Shown: positions 1 to 8,514, numbered from the stretch's first letter. The stretch is DNA of 64,000 bases from Fretibacterium sp. OH1220_COT-178 (GCF_003860125.1 NZ_RQYL01000004.1:1-64000), one strand, 5' to 3'. Numbers and translations are program-made. Notes: generated by a model from the sequence alone, not told the origin.

Positions 1-230
1 AATTCCTCATGCCTCCATTATCCAAGAGGCTCCTGTCCTGAGGGGGGGACATTCTCTCGGTCCCGCTAAGGGATGACATTATCACAGTCCGGCGACACCG
101 AGCCTCGTCTCGGGCTTGACTTTTTTCTCCTTTTCCTGCAAAGTGGGCACGGATGGATTGGGTTTTCTTCTTCGATGTGGCGCTTCGAGGGCATATTTTT
201 CGAGATCGGATTGCAGGGAGGTTGTTTTTG
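1..230. other. Intergenic region upstream of glpX
   Basis: I see no convincing gene in this stretch; all three plus-strand frames close within about 75 bases of the left edge. Bases around 95-126 hold an imperfect GC-rich hairpin followed by a run of six T, which could terminate a gene lying left of the window. A TTGACT box at 116-121 could be a -35 element, but no good -10 follows at the usual distance. The ribosome binding site AGGGAGG at 215-221 belongs to glpX. Confidence 0.4.
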
Positions 231-1232
231 ATGTCGCTCTTCGCTTCGGATAAGAATTTGGCGCTCGAGTTGGTCCGCGGGACGGAGGCTGCGGTCATGG
301 CCAGCGGCCGCTGGTTTGGGCGAGGCAGCAAGAACGATGTGGACCGCGCTGCCGTCGAGGCCATGCGCTACATGCTCAACAGCGTCAGTATGAAGGGGAC
401 CGTCGTCATCGGGGAAGGAGAAAAGGACGAGGCTCCGATGCTCTTCAACGGGGAGGAACTGGGGCTGGGAGACGGGCCGGAGGTGGACATCGCCGTCGAC
501 CCCATCGATGGTACGCGGCTGATGGCCTGCGGCCTGGGCGGGGCCATTAGCGTCGTCGCCGCCGCGGACAGGAACAGCATGTTCAGCCCTCAGGATCTCT
601 TCTATCTGGACAAGATTGTGACGGGGCCTGAGGCCGCCGATTTTATCGACATCGAGGCGCCGGTTCACGTCAACCTGCGCCGCGTCGCCAAGGCCAAGAA
701 CAAGGATGTCGAGGACGTCACGGTCGTGATGTTGGACCGTCCCCGAAACGATGCCATCCGCGAGGAGGTCTGTAAACTCGGCGCCCGCATTCGTCTGATC
801 CCCGACGGAGACGTCAGCGGGGCTCTGACCACCTGTTGGACGGATGCCACGGCCGATCTGCTGCTGGGCTCCGGAGGTTCTCCGGAGGCCGTCATCACTG
901 CCTGTGCGGTCAAGTGTCTGGGAGGCAACATGCAGTGCCGTCCCTACTTCCGCAATGAGGAGGACGAGGAGAAAGCCAAGGCTCGGGGCCTGACGCGGCA
1001 CTCGGTCCTGGAGCTCGAGGATCTTGTGAAGGGCGACAACGTCTTCTTCGCCGCCACGGGGGCCTCGGATGGGGACATGCTGAGGGGCGTAAGGTATAAG
1101 GGAAAGCACATCCACACCTCCTCCATCTGTATGAGGGGCAAGAGCGGGACGGTGCGCCACATCTCCGCGGTTCACTCGCCCAAAAAGCTCTCCGAGTTGG
1201 GCAGTGCCATCGATTACAGCCCCAAGCATTGA
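231..1232 (+). CDS. glpX: Fructose-1,6-bisphosphatase, class II (GlpX)
   Basis: Hydrolyses fructose-1,6-bisphosphate to fructose-6-phosphate in gluconeogenesis, in the cytoplasm. The 333-residue product matches the usual class II length (about 330) and shows family signatures: an N-terminal LALELVRGTEAA segment, VVIGEGEKDEAPML for the metal site, and AVDPIDGTRLM, the Li+-sensitive phosphatase DPIDGT motif. The ATG at 231 was chosen over an in-frame ATG at 153 because AGGGAGG lies nine bases upstream and homologues begin close to this point. A ferredoxin gene follows 49 bases downstream in the same direction. An amino-acid fermenter needs this enzyme to build hexoses; the triose genes tpiA and pgk are elsewhere in the window. 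Confidence 0.95.
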   Translation: MSLFASDKNLALELVRGTEAAVMASGRWFGRGSKNDVDRAAVEAMRYMLNSVSMKGTVVIGEGEKDEAPMLFNGEELGLGDGPEVDIAVDPIDGTRLMACGLGGAISVVAAADRNSMFSPQDLFYLDKIVTGPEAADFIDIEAPVHVNLRRVAKAKNKDVEDVTVVMLDRPRNDAIREEVCKLGARIRLIPDGDVSGALTTCWTDATADLLLGSGGSPEAVITACAVKCLGGNMQCRPYFRNEEDEEKAKARGLTRHSVLELEDLVKGDNVFFAATGASDGDMLRGVRYKGKHIHTSSICMRGKSGTVRHISAVHSPKKLSELGSAIDYSPKH

Positions 1233-1281
1233 TCGGGGACTCGCGTTTTGGGGCGCCCGTCGGGAGGAAGGGGACGGGAGG

Positions 1282-1470
1282 ATGTCGGTAGCTGGGCTCA
1301 AGGCCCGTGTGCGAAGGGACGACTGCACGGCTTGCGGCCGTTGCGTGAAGGCCTGTCCTGTGGGAGCGATCGGCCTTCCCGAGGGGGGTGCGGAGGTGAA
1401 CGAATCCGCCTGCATCGGCTGTATGCGTTGCTACAGGGCTTGTCCTGCCCGAGCGATCGAGGCGGGATGA
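1282..1470 (+). CDS. Small 2[4Fe-4S] ferredoxin
   Basis: A 62-residue protein with two classic clusters of cysteines, CTACGRCVKACP and CIGCMRCYRACP, each ready to hold one [4Fe-4S] cluster, so a clostridial-type electron carrier of the cytoplasm. The start is uncertain: the ATG at 1282 directly follows GGGAGG, which is too close to be ideal, while the more distant CGGGAGGAAGGGG at 1261-1273 may be the real ribosome site. It follows glpX by 49 bases and is ended by a strong hairpin. Its redox partner cannot be told from context; such proteins usually serve oxidoreductases of amino-acid fermentation. Confidence 0.85.
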   Translation: MSVAGLKARVRRDDCTACGRCVKACPVGAIGLPEGGAEVNESACIGCMRCYRACPARAIEAG

Positions 1471-1471
1471 T

Positions 1472-1500
1472 TCGAGGGGCGCCGCATCGGCGCCCCTCGA
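1472..1500 (+). terminator. Perfect 13-bp hairpin after the ferredoxin gene
   Basis: TCGAGGGGCGCCG pairs exactly with CGGCGCCCCTCGA across a three-base loop. It starts two bases after the ferredoxin stop and lies before the convergent cobT stop at 1536, so it may end transcription from both sides. No T-tract follows on either strand, so termination strength is uncertain. Confidence 0.6.
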
Positions 1501-1535
1501 TGTTAGGAGAAAAAATGTTCACATCCCGAAAGCTT

Positions 1536-2636
1536 TTATGCCTTGAGTCCCTTTCTGTATTCGGACTCCAACGAGACTCCGTCGAAGGTTCCCATGCGGT
1601 TCATCACGGCCAGCGCATCGTCCACAATCTGCATGGCGACGGGGCAGCCCGTGCCCTCGCCCAGCCTCATTCCGAGGTTCAGCAGCGGGGTCAACCCCAG
1701 GGATTCGGCGGCGACCGCGTAACCGGGCTCCTTGGAGAGGTGTGAGGCGATCATGTAGCCCTTGGCGAGAGGGCAGAGCTTCGTTGCCAGTACCGCACCC
1801 GCAATCGATATGACTCCGTCGATGATGACGGGAAGGCGATGGACGGCTGCACCGATGAAGACGCCGGTCATCGCGGCGATGTCCAGCCCCCCGACGCAGG
1901 AGAGGATCTCCAGCGGATTGTCCGGGGCCGGACGATGAAACGCCAGGGCCTCGACGATGACCTTTTTTTTCTTCTCGAACGCCTGATCCGTCAGCCCGCC
2001 CCCGCGCCCAACGGCTGCGGCGGGGTCCTTCAGATCCAAAGCTGCCATGATGCAGGCCGACGCCGGCGTGGTGTTGCCCATCCCGACCTCGCCCGTCCCG
2101 ACGATCTCATACCCCTTGGCCCTTGCATCGCCCACCAGATCGATGCCCAGCTCGACGGCCCTTCGTGCCGTCTCGGGCGTCATCGCACGGCAGCGGGCGA
2201 AATTCTCCGTCCCATTCGGCATCAGACGGTGCGAGGCGTCGATTTTGGGATGCGGAGCCAGCTCCTTAACCCCGAGGTCGAGCAAACGGAGTTCGACGCC
2301 GACGTGTCCGCAGAGCACGTCGATGCCGCAACCGGACTCGTTGGCATAAAATTCCATCAGGGCCTTGGTGAAGTATTGTGGGGAGCCCGAGACTCCTTCG
2401 TCGTAGATGCCGTGGTCGGAGCCGAAGAGAAAATGAATTTTGCGCTGGGCCGTGTTGTGGAGCTGGCCGGTGATGCCGGCCATTCGGATGGCGATGGCCT
2501 CCAGTTCTCCCAGGCTGCCGGCGGGCTTGAGAAGGCGGTTTTGATGCTCTGCCGCCGCCTTCATCGCGTTTTCGTCGAGCGGGCGGACAAGGCCTAAAGC
2601 CTCGTCGAGGGACAACGCAATTTTCGTGCCGTTCAT
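1536..2636 (-). CDS. cobT: Nicotinate-nucleotide-dimethylbenzimidazole phosphoribosyltransferase (CobT)
   Basis: Makes alpha-ribazole phosphate, the activated lower ligand of cobalamin, from nicotinate mononucleotide and dimethylbenzimidazole. About 366 residues, as in the family. Seen motifs include the N-terminal LLKPAGSLGELE segment, FGSDHGI, the GEVGMGNTTPAS nucleotide/base-binding loop and, near the C-terminus, EGTGCPVAM with the conserved glutamate. Start: ATG at 2636 is preceded by AAGGGAG at a long 14-base spacing; the alternative ATG at 2660 adds eight residues and has AGGA upstream, so the exact start is open. It is transcribed divergently from cbiB and the other cobalamin genes, sharing a short AT-rich control region. 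cobS and cobU are not in this window. Confidence 0.93.
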   Translation of the reverse strand: MNGTKIALSLDEALGLVRPLDENAMKAAAEHQNRLLKPAGSLGELEAIAIRMAGITGQLHNTAQRKIHFLFGSDHGIYDEGVSGSPQYFTKALMEFYANESGCGIDVLCGHVGVELRLLDLGVKELAPHPKIDASHRLMPNGTENFARCRAMTPETARRAVELGIDLVGDARAKGYEIVGTGEVGMGNTTPASACIMAALDLKDPAAAVGRGGGLTDQAFEKKKKVIVEALAFHRPAPDNPLEILSCVGGLDIAAMTGVFIGAAVHRLPVIIDGVISIAGAVLATKLCPLAKGYMIASHLSKEPGYAVAAESLGLTPLLNLGMRLGEGTGCPVAMQIVDDALAVMNRMGTFDGVSLESEYRKGLKA

Positions 2637-2690
2637 ATCGATTTTCCGGGCTCCCTTCATTTTCCTGAAATTCCTGCCTGTAGTTGATTG

Positions 2691-2696
2691 TATAAT
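2691..2696 (+). promoter_or_regulatory. Candidate -10 box in the cobT/cbiB divergent region
   Basis: An exact TATAAT lies 38 bases before the cbiB start, in a short AT-rich patch that contrasts with the GC-rich surroundings. The overlapping reverse reading gives TATTAT on the minus strand, so the same patch could serve cobT. No good -35 box was found at 16-18 bases. I saw no cobalamin riboswitch (no B12 box) in the leader. Confidence 0.45.
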
Positions 2697-2733
2697 AAAA
2701 AAAGAAAAACTGCGGATACGGAGAATAAACTTG

Positions 2734-3708
2734 ATGAACTTCGTTTGTGTCCTGGGCGCGGCTCTGTTGTTGGACGTTCTTTTGGGGGACCCCAAAGGGT
2801 TGCCTCACCCCGTCGTCGGGATCGGCCGTTGTGTCCGATTTTGGGAAAAGTACCTCTATCCCAAGCCCGGGCAGGGGGGAGGCCGTCGGCGTGGAGCCCT
2901 GTTTTGTGCCGCGGTGCTGGTGACGGTGCTCGCGATCGCCGGACTGTCCATGTCGGTCGCCTCCCTGTTCCCGGGGGGGCCCCTCGTGGTGGAAGTCTAC
3001 CTGCTTTATGCGGCTCTCGCCTGGCGTTCCCTGAAGGACGAGACCCTGCCGATCGCAACCGCGCTCTTCGGAGGGGACCTCGAAGCGGCCCGTTCGGCGC
3101 TGTCCCGCGTCGTCGGACGCGACACCGATCGGCTCGACATGCCCGGAGTGGTGCGTGCGGCCGTGGAGACCATTGCGGAGAACGCTGTGGATGGAGTCCT
3201 GTCCGTGTTGTTTTTTGTGGCCCTTGGCTACTTCCTCGGCGGCAGGGCAGGGGCCGTGTCCTGTGCCTGGGGGTTCAAGGCGGCCAGCACCCTGGACTCC
3301 ATGGTGGGCTACGAAAACGCACGCTACAAGGATTTCGGATGGGCGAGCGCAAGGCTGGACGATGTCCTCAATTTCCTCCCGGCCCGTATGGGCGGCATCG
3401 TCACCGTACTTGCAGGCGGCTGTTTGGGCTACCCCCTTTTTCGGGGGGCGCGCATCTTTATGCGCGACAGGAAAAACCATAGAAGTCCCAACAGCGCGCA
3501 CGGCGAAAGCGCTTTTGCCGGTTTGCTGGGACTCCGTCTGGGCGGCGGTGCCTTCTATGGCAACGTCTTTGCAGAAAAGCCCTGGATTGGAGATCCCCTT
3601 CGGGAACCCGTGCCGGAGGACATCCTTCGCTCCCACGTCCTGCTGGATGCGTCGGTCGCCCTGTTCATCCTGCTGACCGGTGCGGCCATGGTCGCCCTTG
3701 ATGCTTGA
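2734..3708 (+). CDS. cbiB: Adenosylcobinamide-phosphate synthase (CbiB/CobD family)
   Basis: Integral membrane enzyme that attaches (R)-1-amino-2-propanol phosphate (or a related ethanolamine) to adenosylcobyric acid. The 324-residue product is family-sized, opens with a hydrophobic helix and the signature LLGDPKGLPHPVVGIGR, and carries VRAAVETIAENAVDGVLSV and the KAASTLDSMVGY segment typical of CbiB. ATG at 2734 was preferred because CGGAG lies ten bases upstream and homologues begin with this hydrophobic segment. It is the first gene of a plus-strand cobalamin run (cbiB, CobD-like aminotransferase, cobQ), 45 bases ahead of the next gene, and sits opposite cobT. Confidence 0.93.
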   Translation: MNFVCVLGAALLLDVLLGDPKGLPHPVVGIGRCVRFWEKYLYPKPGQGGGRRRGALFCAAVLVTVLAIAGLSMSVASLFPGGPLVVEVYLLYAALAWRSLKDETLPIATALFGGDLEAARSALSRVVGRDTDRLDMPGVVRAAVETIAENAVDGVLSVLFFVALGYFLGGRAGAVSCAWGFKAASTLDSMVGYENARYKDFGWASARLDDVLNFLPARMGGIVTVLAGGCLGYPLFRGARIFMRDRKNHRSPNSAHGESAFAGLLGLRLGGGAFYGNVFAEKPWIGDPLREPVPEDILRSHVLLDASVALFILLTGAAMVALDA

Positions 3709-3753
3709 CTCCGTCATCGTGCATAACCTGGGCTTCCCCGCCGGAGGGACGAA

Positions 3754-4788
3754 ATGACCGATTCGAGCTGGGGCTTCGCGATTCGGGCGCATGGGGCGAA
3801 CCCGGAAAAACTTTACGCGGCGATGGGGATCCCCATGCCGGGTCGGGTCATCGATTTCAGCACCAACACGAATGCACTGCCCTGGCCGGAGGGGGTGGAC
3901 ATCGATCTGTCCCGTTGCCTTTCCGCCTATCCCGACGACGAGGTCCTCGAACTTCGCTCCCTCGTGGCGGAGCGCGAGGGGTGCGCCCTGGACGAGCTGC
4001 TCTTCACCAACGGCTCCAACGAGGCTCTTTATCTTTTGACCTCCCTCTTTTCCGGAAGGCAGGCTGCGGTGCTCCAGCCGACCTATGGAGAGTACCGGCG
4101 AGCTCTTGAGGCTTTCGGGGTGACGACGACCGATCTTTTCAATCTTGCGGATGTGGAGAACGTCTTTTTTGATCTGGTCGTCCTCTGCAATCCCTCCAAT
4201 CCCACCGGAGCGTACATTCCCTTCGGCGAGCTGGAACGTCTTGCCCGAGAGAATCCACACACGCTCTTTGTGGTCGACCAGGCCTATATCGACTTCCTGC
4301 TTCCGGAAAGAGAGCGCGTTCTTCTCGATTTTCGTGCTTTTCCCAACCTTTTGCTTCTCCGGTCGTTGACGAAGCTCTACCACCTATGCGGGGCCCGAAT
4401 CGGTTACGTCCTGGCGTCTTCGGACTGGATCGTACGGCTCAAGGCACGCCAGCCCACCTGGAGCGTCAATGCGGTCGCCCAGGCGGTCTGTTCGGCGTTT
4501 ATGAGAAATGAGGCCATTCTTCGCGAGACGCGGGCCTTTTACGCGACGGAGACGCCGCGTTTCATGAACGCATTGAGCCGATCCGGGATCCGGGTGCGGC
4601 CCTCGCGCGTACATTTCTTTCTGATCGAGACGGACGACGACTCGCGGGTCATTCGCGGACTCCTGGAGCGGGGGCTCGTGGTGAGGCACACGCGCAGCTT
4701 TCCCGGCTTGGACGGAAGATGCATCCGCGTGGCGACGCGGCTTCCTGAGGAGAACGATCTGCTGGTCCGGGCGTTGTCCGAGCTTTGA
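3754..4788 (+). CDS. cobD: CobD-like PLP enzyme (threonine-phosphate decarboxylase / aminotransferase fold)
   Basis: Class I/II PLP fold enzyme of 344 residues, most likely the L-threonine-O-3-phosphate decarboxylase that makes the aminopropanol phosphate used by CbiB. Visible motifs are IDFSTNTNALPWP near the N-terminus, FTNGSNEALYLL, CNPSNPTGAY, VDQAYIDF and SLTKLYHLCGARIGY, whose lysine should bind PLP. A strong CGGAGGG site precedes ATG 3754. HisC-type histidinol-phosphate aminotransferases share this fold, so sequence alone leaves some doubt. The position between cbiB and cobQ favours the cobalamin role. Confidence 0.8.
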   Translation: MTDSSWGFAIRAHGANPEKLYAAMGIPMPGRVIDFSTNTNALPWPEGVDIDLSRCLSAYPDDEVLELRSLVAEREGCALDELLFTNGSNEALYLLTSLFSGRQAAVLQPTYGEYRRALEAFGVTTTDLFNLADVENVFFDLVVLCNPSNPTGAYIPFGELERLARENPHTLFVVDQAYIDFLLPERERVLLDFRAFPNLLLLRSLTKLYHLCGARIGYVLASSDWIVRLKARQPTWSVNAVAQAVCSAFMRNEAILRETRAFYATETPRFMNALSRSGIRVRPSRVHFFLIETDDDSRVIRGLLERGLVVRHTRSFPGLDGRCIRVATRLPEENDLLVRALSEL

Positions 4789-4820
4789 CGGCGTTTGCAT
4801 GAACAAGGAGAGCGATCTTG

Positions 4821-6305
4821 ATGAAGGGAATCATGATACAGGGCACCAGCAGCGATGCCGGAAAGAGCTTTTTGGTGACCGGACTTTGCCGTCTGCTTGC
4901 TGACCGGGGCATTCGGGTCTGCCCGTTCAAGTCTCAGAACATGTCCAACAACTCCTGCGTCACGTGGGACGGCCTGGAGATCAGCCGCGCGCAGGCCGTC
5001 CAGGCGGAGGCCGCACGGCTTCGGCCCGAGGCCTTCATGAACCCCATCCTTTTGAAGCCGCGCCGGGACACCTGTTCCGAGATCGTTCTGGAGGGACGGC
5101 CCTTCGAGGCCCCGGCGGATCGGGAGTATTACCGCACCTTCACGATGACCCGAGGAATCGAGGCGGTCCGGCGCGCGCTGGGGCACATCGCCGGCCACTT
5201 CGATGCCGTGGTGATCGAGGGGGCGGGCAGCCCGGCCGAGGTGAACCTGAACGCCACGGAAATCGTGAACATGCGCGTCGCCCGGGAGGCGGACGTGCCT
5301 GTCCTGCTGGTGACGGACGTCGACCGCGGTGGTTCCCTGGCCTCGGTCGTCGGAACGCTCGAGCTGCTGGGTTCGGACCGGTCCCGGGTGAAGGGCGTGG
5401 TCTTCAACAAGTTCCGGGGGGATCCCGCACTGTTCTCTCCCGCCATTCAATGGCTGGAGGCGCGTAACGGCGTTCGGGTCGCCGGAGTGATGCCGTGGGT
5501 TGGGGGGGCCTCCATAGCAGGCGAGGATTCCCTGAGCCTTCGCTGGGGGCGAGGAGGGGGCGGCGCGGATCTCATGGTCGGCGTGGTCCGATTCCCGGGG
5601 ATTGCCAACTTCACGGACCTCGACCCCTTCGAGTTCGAGCCGGACGTCGAGCTGATCGGGCTGGATGAGGAGACCCCGGCCAAAGTCCTGCGGTCCCTGG
5701 ACGCGATCGTCCTTCCCGGCTCCAGGAACGCCGCTTGGGATATGGCCTGGCTGCGCGAGACGGGACTGGCCGAGAGGCTGCGCGCGTTCGTGGACGGAGG
5801 AGGCTCCGTGTTCGGCCTCGGCGGCGGATTCCAGATGATGGGGCGCCGCTTGGAGCGGCCGGGGAGGGAGACGGGTAAAATCGGCGGCTTGGGCCTCCTT
5901 CCCGCGGTCACGGACTTGGGAGAGGAATCCGGCGTGGTCCGCATCTCGGGGAAGGTCAATCCGGAACTTGTTTTGGAGGTCATTCCCGTCGAGGGGTATC
6001 GGACTTGCGTCGGCCGGACGCAGGCCGAGGACGGCGTGCCCTGCGTCCCCCTTTTTCTCGCCGAGGGGCGCACGGAGGGACTGGCCTTGCCGGGGCTGCG
6101 GGTTGCGGGCACGTCCCTTTGCGGCGTCTTCGAAAACGATCGCTTTCGAGCCCTCTGGCTCAACGCTCTTCGCAACGGGCGCGGTTTGGAGGAACGTGCG
6201 GCCGTCGATACGGCGGGGATGAAGGAACGTGCCTACGATACGCTCGCCCGTGCGGTCGAGGAGCACCTTGACGTCGCTTGGATCCTGGAGCAGATGGGGC
6301 TTTGA
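4821..6305 (+). CDS. cobQ: Cobyric acid synthase (CobQ/CbiP) with altered amidotransferase residues
   Basis: Amidates four peripheral side chains of adenosylcobyrinate diamide. The 494-residue length is normal. The N-terminal synthetase half is intact: GTSSDAGKSFLVTGLCR nucleotide loop, PFKSQNMSNNS, QAVQAEA, VIEGAGSPAEVNL and VTDVDRGG. The C-terminal glutamine amidotransferase half is clearly recognisable but has lost key residues. The expected G-(I/L)-C-G-G-(Y/F)-Q-M nucleophile elbow reads GLGGGFQMM with glycine at about residue 334, and the usual GTYLHG reads GTSLCG with cysteine at about 434 instead of the catalytic histidine. It may therefore use free ammonia. ATG 4821 has AAGGAG ten bases upstream; TTG 4818 is possible. 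It ends ten bases from the convergent amrS stop. Confidence 0.92.
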   Translation: MKGIMIQGTSSDAGKSFLVTGLCRLLADRGIRVCPFKSQNMSNNSCVTWDGLEISRAQAVQAEAARLRPEAFMNPILLKPRRDTCSEIVLEGRPFEAPADREYYRTFTMTRGIEAVRRALGHIAGHFDAVVIEGAGSPAEVNLNATEIVNMRVAREADVPVLLVTDVDRGGSLASVVGTLELLGSDRSRVKGVVFNKFRGDPALFSPAIQWLEARNGVRVAGVMPWVGGASIAGEDSLSLRWGRGGGGADLMVGVVRFPGIANFTDLDPFEFEPDVELIGLDEETPAKVLRSLDAIVLPGSRNAAWDMAWLRETGLAERLRAFVDGGGSVFGLGGGFQMMGRRLERPGRETGKIGGLGLLPAVTDLGEESGVVRISGKVNPELVLEVIPVEGYRTCVGRTQAEDGVPCVPLFLAEGRTEGLALPGLRVAGTSLCGVFENDRFRALWLNALRNGRGLEERAAVDTAGMKERAYDTLARAVEEHLDVAWILEQMGL

Positions 6306-6315
6306 GCGAGCGGCC

Positions 6316-7194
6316 TCAGCGCACGTTCCCCAGGTGGACGTGAAGCAGTTTTCTCCGTGCCCGGTCGGCCAGTGCGCGCAGCAGTCCGATATCGGTTGGG
6401 GGCGCGGCGTAACGCCAGGCGGGAAAATAACGCGAGAGGTGCAGCGGTATGGACGGAGACAGGGAGGCGATCCAGTCCGTCATGGCGTCGAAGCCCTCTT
6501 CCGTGTCGACGATTCCGGGGACGACGAGGTGGGTCAATTCCACGTGAACCCCGCCCCGAACCCAGGCGGCTATATTGGCTTTGACGGCCTCGAGGGAGCC
6601 CCCGAGACTTTTGTAATGCTGCGGGTCGAAGGACTTCAGGTCGATGTTGGCGGCGTCCGTCCAAGGCCGAAGTTCCGCGGCAACCTGTCCGCTCATGGCG
6701 CCGTTCGTGACGAGGACGAGGGCAATCCCGTTCTCCTTCAGCAGGGGGGCCGCCGTGAGAATGTATTCCGCCTGGAGGGTGGGCTCGTTGTAGGTGAATG
6801 CGACGGAGGGGATGCCCAGGTTCCGGACCTCGCGCGCCAGTTCCTCCGGCGGCAGGAGGAGCGTCCGTTGCAGCAGACCCTCCGGACTCTTGGGATGGGC
6901 GATCTCGTGATTCTGGCAGAAGGGGCAGGCCATCGTACAGCCCGCGCTCCCCAGCGAATAGATGAGCGTTCCGGGCCGCCAATGGACCAGAGGCTTCTTC
7001 TCGACAGGATCGACGGCGCGAGAGCAGAAACGCCCCAGCCAAGGAGAGACGAGCGTGCCGGACCGATTTGCCCGAACTCCGCAAAAACCGGCCGTGCCGG
7101 GGGGAAGCGTGCAGCCCCGAAAGCAAAGCCGGCAAAGTACCTTGCTTTCCTCGTCCCGGGCCCACCATCGCGGTACGATTCCATTTCTTTCCAT
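6316..7194 (-). CDS. amrS: AmmeMemoRadiSam-system radical SAM enzyme (AmrS)
   Basis: Radical S-adenosylmethionine protein related to pyruvate-formate-lyase activases; the AmmeMemoRadiSam system is widespread but its substrate is unsettled. The 292-residue product has the family's N-terminal CRLCFRGCTLPPGTAGFCGVR cysteine segment, the CxxxCxxC cluster motif in GCTMACPFCQNHEIAH, and downstream FTYNEPT and NIDLKSF. It ends at HVHLGNVR, whereas family members normally continue with a short tail containing a CxxC pair, so the C-terminus looks shortened. The stop lies ten bases from the cobQ stop. The partner AmmeMemo genes are not in the window. A hairpin separates it from the aminotransferase upstream. 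Confidence 0.85.
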   Translation of the reverse strand: MERNGIVPRWWARDEESKVLCRLCFRGCTLPPGTAGFCGVRANRSGTLVSPWLGRFCSRAVDPVEKKPLVHWRPGTLIYSLGSAGCTMACPFCQNHEIAHPKSPEGLLQRTLLLPPEELAREVRNLGIPSVAFTYNEPTLQAEYILTAAPLLKENGIALVLVTNGAMSGQVAAELRPWTDAANIDLKSFDPQHYKSLGGSLEAVKANIAAWVRGGVHVELTHLVVPGIVDTEEGFDAMTDWIASLSPSIPLHLSRYFPAWRYAAPPTDIGLLRALADRARRKLLHVHLGNVR

Positions 7195-7237
7195 AGTCCT
7201 TCCCCCCCTCGTTCGTGATGTCTCCGTGCCGCAGGAT

Positions 7238-7270
7238 GCAAAAGACGCCGCTCGACGCGGCGTCTTTTGC
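7238..7270 (-). terminator. 14-bp hairpin after the aminotransferase gene
   Basis: GCAAAAGACGCCGC pairs perfectly with GCGGCGTCTTTTGC around a five-base loop. Located 24 bases beyond the stop of the minus-strand aminotransferase and before the amrS start, with TTTT inside the 3' arm on the minus strand. Likely an intrinsic terminator for the aminotransferase. Confidence 0.7.
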
Positions 7271-7293
7271 GAAAAATTGCCTTCTTGAGCGTT

Positions 7294-8514
7294 CTATCGG
7301 GCGGCCAGCTTCATCTCCTGGATGGCTTGAGCCAGACGGGTCACGCCCTCTTCTATGACGTCGGGCTGCGAATAGGTATAGTTGACCCTTGCGGCATGGA
7401 TGCCCGCCTCGGGATTGAGGCAGAACGAGGCTCCGGGGAGGATGGCTACCTTCTTCTCCAGTGCTTTTCTGGCAAGCTCATCGCTGTCGATGCCTCCGGT
7501 GTTCAGCCAGTAAAAGAAGCCCCCCTCGGGCTTTACCCAGGTGATGCCCTGAGGTGCCAGGTGCTTCCGGAAGCTCTCCTCCATGGCGTCCCGCTTCATC
7601 CGATAGTTTTTGATGATGTTCGGAAGATGGGCGTCCAGGTATCCCTTACGGCAGTATTCGTAGGTCAGTACCTGAGAGATGCTGCTGGAACAGAGATCGG
7701 TCGACTGTTTGAAGATAGCCATCTGGCGGATGATGCTTTTGGACCCGCTGACCCAGCCGAGACGGACGCCGGGGGAGAGGATCTTGGAGAAGGACCCCGC
7801 GTAGACGGTATTGCCCGCTTTGTCGAAGGAGAAGATGCTGGGGAGATGTTCTCCGTCGAAACGCACGTAGCCGTAGGGATCGTCCTCGAAGATGGCCAGG
7901 TCGTAACGGTCCGCGATCTCCGCCAGTTCCCTGCGCCGCTCAAGGGTCATGGTGGATCCCGCGGGGTTCTGGAAGTTGACGATCGTGTAGATGAACTTGG
8001 GCTTCTTGCCCTCTTTGAGCAGGCTCTCGATGAGGGCGGGCAGCTTGGAGACGTCCATGCCCTCGCCGTCGACGGGAACGCTGGCAAACTGTGCGCCATG
8101 GTTGTAGAAGGTCGTCAGGGCGGCCATATAGGAGGGGTCCTCGACGATGACCACATCGCCGGGGTCGATCATGACCCATGCAAAGAGATCCAGGACCTGC
8201 TGCGAACCGGTCGTGATCAGAATTTCATCCAGGGAGAGCTCTCGCCCCAGCCTTGGAGCCGTCCATTGGTTCAGAAAGTTGCGAAGCGGGTCGTAGCCCT
8301 CCGTCGTACCGTATTGGAGCATCGTTGCCCCATCGCTGACCAGCTTTTCCGCCCCCTCGGCAAACTGCTCGATGGGAAAGACCTCGGGTGCAGGCATTCC
8401 CCCCGCGAAGGAGATCATTCCCGGCTGCTTGATCACCTTAAGAAGCTCCCTGACCGGAGAGGGACGCGTCTTGCAAGCCGCCGTGCTGAATTTCTTTTTC
8501 CAATTGTCGTTCAT
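7294..8514 (-). CDS. PLP-dependent aminotransferase (MocR/LysN-like fold class I)
   Basis: Transfers amino groups between amino acids and 2-oxo acids in the cytoplasm. The 406-residue protein has ISFAGGMPAPEVFP near the start, LQYGTTEGYDPLR, ITTGSQQVLDL, the PLP-pocket asparagine in NFQNPAGST, FEDDPYGYVRF, and AGSFSKILSPGVRLGW with the Schiff-base lysine. This pattern is typical of 2-aminoadipate, branched-chain or aromatic aminotransferases of the LysN/ARO8 group; exact substrate cannot be read. AAGGAGG sits seven bases before ATG 8514. It stands alone between two minus-strand genes and probably feeds amino-acid fermentation. Confidence 0.88.
   Translation of the reverse strand: MNDNWKKKFSTAACKTRPSPVRELLKVIKQPGMISFAGGMPAPEVFPIEQFAEGAEKLVSDGATMLQYGTTEGYDPLRNFLNQWTAPRLGRELSLDEILITTGSQQVLDLFAWVMIDPGDVVIVEDPSYMAALTTFYNHGAQFASVPVDGEGMDVSKLPALIESLLKEGKKPKFIYTIVNFQNPAGSTMTLERRRELAEIADRYDLAIFEDDPYGYVRFDGEHLPSIFSFDKAGNTVYAGSFSKILSPGVRLGWVSGSKSIIRQMAIFKQSTDLCSSSISQVLTYEYCRKGYLDAHLPNIIKNYRMKRDAMEESFRKHLAPQGITWVKPEGGFFYWLNTGGIDSDELARKALEKKVAILPGASFCLNPEAGIHAARVNYTYSQPDVIEEGVTRLAQAIQEMKLAAR

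Noticed and set aside
1536-2636. Long open frames on the plus strand opposite cobT
   Set aside because: They have no family features and mirror the codon pattern of the real minus-strand gene in high-GC DNA.
4539-6266. A 575-codon open frame on the minus strand across cobQ
   Set aside because: Low-complexity, Arg/Pro-rich shadow of cobQ; no ribosome site and no recognised domain.
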